Source: Tenrec ecaudatus (lineage: Eukaryota > Chordata > Mammalia > Afrosoricida > Tenrecidae). Taken from it: DNA of 64,000 bases. Made by a program: the position numbers and the translations under genes. Positions 56,096-64,000 of this stretch are shown piece by piece. The notes under the pieces are model-generated. The model searched no databases and was not told the DNA's origin. It saw only the letters and a list, made by a program, of their open reading frames with translations. The DNA lies in contig NC_134546.1 in assembly GCF_050624435.1 (NCBI RefSeq), forward strand, positions 40,751,501 through 40,815,500. The letters are read 5' to 3'. Position 1 is the stretch's first letter, and every line of letters starts with the position of its first letter.

Positions 56096-58728
56096 TATAT
56101 TGTTTTAAAGTGCATATGGAACATTTTTATGGGTTAGGCCAGATGTAAGGTCACAAAGCAAACTTTAATAAATTTAAAATCTTTGAAGTATTACAAATCA
56201 TTTTATCAGATCACAACACTAAATATTAGATATTAACAATAGGATGATTGCGGAGGGGAAATGAACTACATGGAAATTGAACAATACTCTGTTAAAAAAC
56301 TACAAATAAGAATGAAAATACAACACCGCCAAAACAACACTCGGGGCAAATAATAATGATTAATCCACATTAAAAAAAAACAGAGGAAAGGAACAAAATC
56401 AACACCTTAACTCATTATCTTCCACACTTAGAACAAGTGCAGCAAAATAAACCATCAGCCGCTAGAAGAAAAGAAATAAAAAGACTAGAGAAAAAACAAA
56501 TCAGGAAAAATAAATAGGAAAACAACAGCAAGGCAAGAAGTTGGTTCTTTGAAAGGATTAACAAACTACTGGGAACTTTAACAAAGGAAAAGGAGGTGAA
56601 GCAAATATCGTGAATAAGAAACAAAAAGGGCGACATTACCACAGACTCAACTGAAATAGAAAATATAAGAACACAATACAATACTATACAATAAATTTGA
56701 CAACCAAAATCAAATGGGAATTTTTTTAACATACTACCTATCTACATTAACACAGACTAATGTAGAAAACCTCAACAGATCAAAAACAAAAGAAAAAATG
56801 GATGAATTCATTAAAACAACTCCCAACAGCAAAAAAAAAAAAAAAAAGTCCAGCAACAGATGTCTTCACCAGGGAATTCTATCAAGTACTCAGAGAGCCT
56901 TTGACACCAATTCTATGCAAACTAATACAGAATACAGAAAAGGACTACCAACTCCTGAACTTGTTTCATAAAACCAACATAACGTTGGTTTCAAAAGCAG
57001 GCAAAGACATTACGAGAGTAGAAAATTACAGATTAATATCCATATGGACATAGATGAAAAAAGTCTCAATGAAATCATAGTCTGTAGAATTCAACAAAAT
57101 ATTATAAATAGCACATCATGATGAAGTACGGGTCATACAAATAAAACAAAAGAAAAAAAACATACTACCCAATCAATTGATGCAGAGAAGGTATTTAGCA
57201 AAATCCAGCACTCATTCCTGATAGAAACACACAGCAAAAAAGGAATAAAGGGGAAAATTCTAGACACAATAAACACCACAAGTAAAAAACACCAGCCAAC
57301 ATCCAACTTAATGGGGAGAAACTGAAAGCAACCCCTTCAGAACAGGAAGGAGACACGGTGCCCTTTACTACCACTCTTTTCAACATTGTTCTGGAAATCT
57401 GAGCCAGAGTTATTAGACAACAGAAAGAAGTCAAACGCATTCAAACTGGCAAAGAAGAAGTAAAACTCTATTTGCAGATGATATGATTCTGTAAAAATGA
57501 ACCCTCAAATATTCAACAAGCAAATTACTGGAAATAACTGAAAGATTTGGCAGGGTACAAGATCAGCAAACAAAATCAATTAGGTTCCTGTATGCAAACT
57601 AAGCTATTTCTGAGAATGAAATAAAAAACAATACTCTTTACAAAAGTCACATAAAAGATGGAATATTTAGGAATAACCATAACCAGCAAAACAAAAGACC
57701 TATACAAAGAAAATACAAAACACTGCTATAAGACATCAACAGAAATATAAATGAATATTCCATGTTCATGGATAGGAAGACTTAACATTGTGAAAATGTC
57801 GACAAAGCAATCTATAAATATAATGCATAGCAAATCCAGATCCCAACACCATTCTTTAAAGAAATGGAGAAACTAATCACCAAATTTATGAAGAAAAGAA
57901 AGAGACCCAGGATATGCAAAGCCCTACTTATGAAAAACAAAGTAAGAAACCTCTTACTCACTGACCTCAGAACCTACCACAATTACAATAGTCCAAACAG
58001 CCTGGTATTGATACAATGAGAGATATGTAGACCAATGCAACAGAATCAAGAATCAAGACATACTTTCACACACTGATTTTTGAACAAGGATTGAGTAATA
58101 TTAAATGAACAAGAGACAGTCTTTTCAACAAATGGTGCTATCATAATTGGATTTCCATACTCCATATACAAAAATGAATTCAAGATGGATCAGAACTTAA
58201 ATGTAAACACTGGAACTATAAATATAATCAATGAAAAGTAGAGAGAAACTTGACAGTTCTAATAGATGGCATAAACACATTATCTAACAAAAAGAACAAC
58301 ACATGCACAACAAAAGACGAAATAGGTGACTGAGACCACCTAAAAGTAAAACATTAATGTGCATCAAAGATTTCATCAAAAAGTATAAAGAGAACCCATG
58401 CACTGGGGGGGAAATAAATTTTGGTAATGATAAATCTAACAAGGGTCTCTAAATTCTAAAATCAATAGAAAACGTCAACACTCTAACAAGAAAAGTATGG
58501 ATAATCTGATTTAAAAGTGAGCTGAGGCTATGGATAATTCACAGAAGAAAACATGCCAGGTGGCCAACAAACATAAAGAAAAGCTCGTGATCACTAGTCA
58601 TTCAAGAGCGGCAAATCAAAACAACAATGAGATACCACCTCACACCAGCATTGACCAGTGTTCAATATGGCAGGAAATAACAAATGCTGGAGAGGGTGCA
58701 GAGAGATTAGAACCTTCATACACTGAAA

Positions 58729-58825
58729 GACGGTGGTGGTGGTGGTGGAGGTGGAGGAGGAGGAGGAGGAGGAGGAGGAGGAGGAGGAGGAGGAGGAAGA
58801 GGTGGAAAAGGAGGAGATGGTAGAG
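58729..58825 (+). repeat. (GGT)n/(GGA)n microsatellite
   Basis: A GGT run passes into a longer GGA run. It starts exactly at the L1 CATACACTG...GGTGG site, so it probably expanded from L1 sequence. The glycine/arginine- or serine-rich frames across it are artefacts. Confidence 0.95.
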
Positions 58826-60588
58826 AAAGATGACAAAAAAGTATCCAAATTTTAAATAATAATCCTTATCCCAATTTACATAGCAACTACAGCCTTTTGT
58901 AATGGAGAAGGGTACTTGGTTTGGTGCGGGTTTATTAGTATATAGTTTTGAAGGTGTCAATGCTATACCAAAATATGAATGGATCGATTGGGGCTATTAC
59001 AATTGGGGATGGGCATCCTATCTTTTTCTTTTCTTTTTCCTTTTAGGAGAAAAAAATTAGCCTTTGTTCTTGTTATTAAGGCAGTATATTAGTTGGAAAT
59101 TTTTAGTTCACAGTGACTTTTACAAAGTCAAGGGGAAGAAGTTTTCTGGTCCACACACAGTTGGCGCTCCGTGTTTGCCGTCACTGGAGTCTATAAAGTT
59201 ACCATGCCCTCCAGATTCCTTAGCCCTCAAACCTAAACAGTGGTCTGAGCGGCTTAAAGAAAAAGGAGGAAAGTGAAACTGAAGTGGACTTGGAGTCTGT
59301 GACAAACAAGTTCACTTCAAACAATATCACACACAAAAGACTACATATGATCTACATTAAAGAGATATTTGCATGCCTGAAAATAAAAATACATACTACT
59401 GATATACAGCAAAAAAAAAAAAAGTTACCATGTACATTGAATGAGCAAATACCGAACCATTAACTTACAGAAATACATAGTTCCTGCAAGCTTCTGTTCA
59501 CTATATGTTTATTAACTGATACATACATAACTTTGTTTTATGTATGTTTCCTATTAAAGACATCTTATTTCACATATATTATTGATTAACATTGATTATG
59601 TATTAATTCATTAACACTGAACTCATGGCCAACAGCTTTGTAATTCATTCCAGAACAAAGCATATTGAACATATATATTTTCTCCATAAAGCACAACACA
59701 GCACATACACTTATGGAATACTAGACAGGGCTTCAAAGCTATACTTGGGGACTATTTTAAGGAGAAAAGTCATCCGAAATTTTTTACAAGAAACAGGTAT
59801 GAGACCTGAAGCAAAAAAGTAAGAGCATCCAGTTGCTCAGCTTCAGTGGGTCGGGTGACTTTGGGGGGCGGGGAGCACTCTCCCCTGGTCCATAAATTAC
59901 CCTGACATTGGCATGAAGATTAATTTGGGGATTACAAATTTCAGCAAGTAGAATTTTAGGGGTAGCACATCCCTGTAGCATGTCGGAGCCAGTGTCTCCG
60001 ATCATGTAGCCTCATTTGCCCCTCTCAGCCCTGCATTTCTATGGGATGGCATCATTGCTCAGACAACTTTCTGGACAGAGTACACTCCCAGCAAGAAGAG
60101 GCTTACCTCTTACTAACAACTCTTTTTGATTTTTTTCAGAATTAGTTCTACAGCAGAAAGGGGAATGGACATTGGACATCCAAGCACCATAGAGAGTCAT
60201 TGCAAATGGAGAAAGCATGTGCAGTAAACATCACAGCTGGGCAACCTACATGCCCTTCAGGATTATGGCATGCCTGCAGGACCTTGTGTGAGATGAGAAA
60301 CCTCCTGAGAAAGAACCTGGGGAGCCTAGGCATACACCTGTGGTGTAGGAAGAGGGCTTCACACTTGCCGCTGTCTCATTCCCTTGCACATATGCCACAT
60401 GAAGGATAACATTAAAAGAGCACGTGAAGGTCATAGGAGCGGTTTCAGGGAAGTCCCTGGAGATACTGGGAACAGAAAGCAACGCTCCTTGGAGGCTGCA
60501 TCACAGAGAGCAAGATAAATGGGGAGAAAGAATGCTCCACACACTGATGGAAACAAAATGGACTTTGCTGTAGACTACCTCTGTGTGA
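58826..60588. other. Unassigned sequence
   Basis: No recognised repeat or gene. Some A-runs (59411-59423) and AT-rich stretches around 59.5 kb. Frames at 59064-59276 and 60148-60482 have no domain support. Confidence 0.45.
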
Positions 60589-60600
60589 CTGTGGAGATAT

Positions 60601-60659
60601 ATATTTTAAATTATTTTATTGGGGGCTTGTACAATTCTTATCACAATCCACACATACAT
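60601..60659 (-). mobile_element. Family P retroposon, 59-bp 3' tail insertion
   Basis: TTATTTTATTGGGGGCTTGT then 'caattcttatcacaatccac' is the family 3' end in antisense, flanked by the perfect 12-bp duplication CTGTGGAGATAT (60589-60600, 60660-60671). Confidence 0.9.
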
Positions 60660-60924
60660 CTGTGGAGATATTTTTAAGGGGCTGTTAGGGCCACAATGCA
60701 GGGATGTGACAGCGCTGCACTGAGACGGAAGAACCCTTTGGGGGAGAGATGTGGCTCTGTTGTGGCTTCAAAATGACCGCCGTACTTGTCACCATCATGA
60801 GTGGCAAGGAATCAAGCTGGAGGAAAAGGATCAGAATTGCCCAGGAGTGACCTTGCAGCCACTTGCTGGTTCTCCAGGGGCCTCTGAATATTGTTTGGAG
60901 GAGGATTTGAGTGGGGCTGGAGGG

Positions 60925-61125
60925 TCTTGATGATGTAGTGGTGTGTGTTACACTGCTAAACCACAAGGTCATCAGTTTGAAGCCATCAGCCATTCTGAGG
61001 GAGAAAGATGGCGCTTTCTACTCCTGTAATGAGTTAGTCTCCAGACCCACAGGATTTGTTCAACTCTGTCCTACAGGGTTGCTGTGAGTTGGAATTGACT
61101 TGGTGACCATGAGGAGTTTTGAGTG
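60925..61125 (+). mobile_element. AfroSINE
   Basis: GATGATGTAGTGGTGTGTGT start, AAGGTCATCAGTTTGAAGCC middle and GTGAGTTGGAATTGACTTGG 3' end. Confidence 0.75.
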
Positions 61126-61369
61126 AAGAGGGCCTTAGAAAACAGACTGGCACAGAAACATTGGTACTGTGACCCAGGACACTTCTGGGAAGCTTTTTGA
61201 TTCCCCTCTAAAAAGGGGGAAATGCAATGGTCTTGTCTATTTTTCCTTTCTCACTTTGACTGAAGCGTGTTGGCTGGAGCTGCGCTGACCGCATGCGCTG
61301 CAAGGGAAAAACCACGAGAATTTCCGACATGGCGACCACAGCCCTGATGTCAGTGAGCCAAGGCACCAC

Positions 61370-61470
61370 CACCAAGCTCACTGTCACCCAGTCAATTTCA
61401 CTCATAGCCACCATGCACAGCAGAGTAGAATCACCTTTTTGTTTTTTGAGGCTGTAAATCTTTTTTTATT
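61370..61470 (-). mobile_element. AfroSINE 3' fragment
   Basis: AAGCTCACTGTCACCCAGTC ... ACTCATAGCCACCATGCACA ... GAGGCTGTAAATCTTT in antisense. Confidence 0.65.
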
Positions 61471-61599
61471 ATTAGTTTGTGTGCCACAGAAGCATTTCAG
61501 TCACCTTCATGTTTACTTTTATAACCTCTCTGACCAGTGTTTAGGTCTGATGGGCAAAGAATGAATCTAGCATGCTTTTAAGTCTGTGACACTTCTCTC

Positions 61600-62630
61600 T
61601 CTTTTCAGTTTTATTCATTGCTAGATTTGCCCCTTTTCTGTGTGTAATGAACATACAGCGAAGACATCCTAGATTAGATGCACTTGCCCGCTCATCTCAT
61701 CAAAACAGTGACAGCATCCCAGTAAGCTGCTGCCACATCGCCATGCTGTACACGGTTCTGTCTTCTGTCCGCTTTTTGCTTTTGACACCCACTCGACCCC
61801 CTTCCCCGTCCCCACCCCACCCCCAAATCCGCGCTCTGCTCCCCCACCCCACGCCAGCCTCAGTATAGTCTTCAAAGTATTTTCTTTTGATGTGAAAATG
61901 ATTTTTTCTTTCTTCCTATAAAATAATAGTGTCAGAAAGCATTGATCTTTATGAGATTGATTAACTTTGCTGAGCATAATGTCCTCCAAAGTTGTGCATG
62001 TCACGAGCTGTTTGACAGACTCATTGCCTTTTAAGGATGCCTAATAGTCCACTGTATGTACCAGTTTGTTTACGCATTCCTCCACAGATGGAGCATTTAA
62101 TCATCTCCATCTTTTTGCTATTGATAGAAATTGCTACAACAAACATGGGTGTGCATATGTCTGTTTCTATGGTGTTCTGTATTTCTTTATGGCGTATACC
62201 AAGTAGAGTACAGAGTTACAAGGTATTTGTGTCTGCATTTGTTGAAGGAAGTGCTGTACTCGTTTCCACGGTGGTGGTACAATTCTGCAACCCCACCAGC
62301 GACAGATGAGCATCTCAATCTCCCCACAGTCACTCCAGCATGTATCGTTTTCTGCTTTGTTTTAATTTTGCTGAGTATCTGTGCGGGGTGGTAGCTCACT
62401 GCTGTTTCAGTTGCCTTTCTCTTATGGCTAATGAACGCAAGCATTTCTTCATATGATTGCTGGCCATGTGGATGTCATCTCTAGTCAATTCTCTATGCAT
62501 GTCTTGTGCCCATTTTTCAAATGTGTTATTTGTATTTTATAAGTAAGGCATGGTGGGGTTTTTAATAGATTTTTGAAATCAATCCATTATATGATCATTG
62601 CCAAGTATTTTTTCCTAATCAAGGTTACAA
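61600..62630 (-). mobile_element. L1 3' end
   Basis: Antisense L1 3' region: 'aactttgctgagcataatgt', CCTCCACAGATGGAGCATTT, 'attgctacaacaaacatggg', 'tgctggccatgtggatgtca'. It includes a C-rich stretch (about 61785-61855). Parallels the sense copy at 12115-12770. Confidence 0.8.
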
Positions 62631-62765
62631 ATCTTTACGAGCAGACAAAACCTCATCTTTCCCCATCAAGTGGCTGATGAGTTCCAACTGCTGACCATGG
62701 AGCTGGCAGCCTAATGTGGAGCCCACGATGGCACCAGGGCTCCTTATCAGTGAGCCGCTGCAGCC
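62630..62765 (-). mobile_element. AfroSINE 5'-half fragment
   Basis: Antisense: AATCTTTACGAGCAGACAAA, TTCCAACTGCTGACCATGGA, then 'acgatggcaccagggctcct' at the element's 5' end. Confidence 0.7.
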
Positions 62766-63079
62766 AAACTAGCCAATAGCTATCTACCTCTGAACGCCTT
62801 AGTACAGAAGAATAAGGGAAACCTATATTTTCTGTCATTGTTAGTAAGATTTTCCAATACTTGCAACTGAAAGCACTACGTCATCAGAAGAGGTTTCCAA
62901 AAAGTCCCTGGAGAATTTCTATTACATTTTAATCTCATTCCACAAACTTTTTGAAACTCCCTCACACATGGTCTATTGAGCTCATTGGCTCCAATCCTTT
63001 TCAATGTAGTCTCAGCTGGGCCTCTACATCCCAAATATAACATACATCAGGAGTTCCTGTTTCTTATGATTAATTCCCA
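62766..63079. other. Unassigned sequence
   Basis: Nothing recognised; weak old-repeat appearance (AGAGGTTTCCAAAAAGTCC) only. Confidence 0.4.
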
Positions 63080-63556
63080 TATTAGTTTCCTATTGTTGTT
63101 ACAACAAATTATCACAAATTTGGTGACTTACAACAGAAAATATTGTGCCTTATAGTTCTAGAGTCAGAAATTCAAGATGAACTGCTGAAAACAAGGTATC
63201 ACAAGACTGCATTTCTTCTGGAGGTTCTAGGGAGAATCCATTTTCTTGACTTTTCTAGCTTCTAGAGGCTTCGTTGATTCATGACCCCTTTACATGTTCA
63301 AAGTTAAGCACGTCAGGCTGAGTTCTTCTTACTCTGCATCCTTCTGACATTGGTTCTCCTTTCTCCCATTTTGCCTCATATCCTTGGGCCCATGCTAATA
63401 ACCAAGGATAACCTCCCCGTTTCAAAGTCAATTAATTAACAACCAAAATTTCATGTACAACCTAATCCCCTGTACCTCATGTAGCAGAATACATTCATAG
63501 GTTATAGGAATTTGAATGTGGATATCTTTGGGGGTCATTATTCTCCTCACTACCAT
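63080..63556 (+). mobile_element. MLT1-type (MaLR) LTR
   Basis: Follows the MLT1 pattern: TATTAGTTTCCTATTGTTGT, 'cttctggaggttctagggag', TTCTAGCTTCTAGAGGCT, AATGTGGATATCTTTGGGGG and a CTCACTACCA end. An LTR shared by placental mammals and therefore older than the afrotherian repeats. Confidence 0.85.
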
Positions 63557-64000
63557 CTTATTTTCACTGATAGCATGTGTTGCAACAGGAATCTGTTCAT
63601 TAGCTGAAGGAACATAAGAAAGGGTACCTCCAGCTCCCCAAACCGGAATTTCTCTGGGTGGAGTGGTGTGGGGGGAGGTCAGATGCTCACAGACATCCTC
63701 CCTGAAGGCAGTTAGTCACCAGACTACAGGGTAGGCCTGCGCCCTGCTGCTGGGGACAATGAACTATTTCTCCAAGGCTTGTGAGCATTAGCTTGGTTCC
63801 TGTAGGTGGAGTTCACACCCTACTGATGATGCTCTCTCAGTTGAGCCAGGGAACAGGCCAAACCCACTCAGTGACATCCAACGTTAGGCTGCCATCCGAA
63901 ATCTAGGATCCACCCATTGTGTCACATGTACACCCCAATCCCTCCTCTTCCTATTGTGTGTATGTCCCTAGACCACACATCTCATTGCTGTATAACCTAT
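63557..64000. other. Unassigned sequence
   Basis: Moderately GC-rich, with no gene or repeat recognised up to the window end. Confidence 0.45.

Larger units (their letters stand above)
51073..58730 (+). mobile_element. L1 copy split by RTE, LTRs and family P
   Basis: Pieces: 51073-51985 (5' region and ORF1, e.g. GTATTCCAAAACAGGGAGAA and AACAGAACCTGTTCAGGCAA), 53875-54816 (ORF1 end and ORF2 endonuclease), 56107-58730 (ORF2 RT and C-terminal part, e.g. ACATTACGAGAGTAGAAAAT and TTTGCAGATGATATGATTCT). Many stops and deletions; no intact ORF. The L1 ends where a (GGT)n/(GGA)n tract begins at the usual L1 'ctggtggga'-type site. Confidence 0.8.

Noticed and set aside
58530..58960. Arginine/glycine-rich and serine-rich frames
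   Set aside because: These are translations of the (GGT)n/(GGA)n microsatellite in different frames.

Overview
The window reads as nuclear DNA of an afrotherian mammal, most probably a tenrec. The signature 3' end of AfroSINEs occurs many times on both strands. Their partner LINE, an RTE (BovB-like) element, is present in many pieces, alongside L1, ERVL-type LTRs and one older MLT1 LTR. A SPIN-like hAT transposon with a perfect 8-bp target duplication is also present; among afrotherians SPIN is known from tenrec, so the species call is inference, the clade call is strong. I see no protein-coding host gene: every open frame of any length falls in a repeat or lacks support.

Layout. 1-4 kb: low-complexity tracts, a small TTAA-associated inverted-repeat element (1159-1360), a minus-strand RTE and an LTR. 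4-8.9 kb: one L1 ORF2 region opened by four later insertions, including a 1.94-kb polyadenylated non-coding retroposon (6556-8498). 9-14.3 kb: old L1 pieces, a rearranged AfroSINE, two LTRs, a (TG)n tract. 14.3-20.2 kb: several minus-strand copies of the same retroposon, one nested in another, plus AfroSINEs and an LTR-like family. 20.2-29 kb: sparse repeats and more retroposon copies. 29-38.5 kb: a U6 pseudogene and an RTE inserted inside another RTE, each holding later insertions. 38.4-42.3 kb: retroposons and a GC-rich, repeat-poor island (40.99-41.77 kb). 42.6-46.3 kb: SPIN inserted in an AfroSINE, itself hit by a retroposon. 46-49.3 kb: mostly unassigned. 49.3-58.8 kb: an L1 split by an ERVL-like provirus remnant, an RTE, inverted LTRs and a retroposon. 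58.8-64 kb: unassigned sequence, AfroSINEs, an L1 3' end and an MLT1 LTR.

The most notable content is the abundant retroposon, called 'family P' here as a working name. I count 17 copies. It has no convincing ORF, ends in AATAAA plus an A-rich tail, is often 5'-truncated and is flanked by 10-17 bp target duplications, as expected of L1 machinery. A younger subfamily carries a tandemly duplicated 3' end, and the internal ~200-bp module varies in copy number. I could not match it to a family I know by name; it may already be catalogued in a repeat library.

Target duplications and nesting give relative ages: L1, RTE and SPIN are hosts; family P and the Y-type LTRs are repeatedly the last to arrive. 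Boundaries without a target duplication are approximate.
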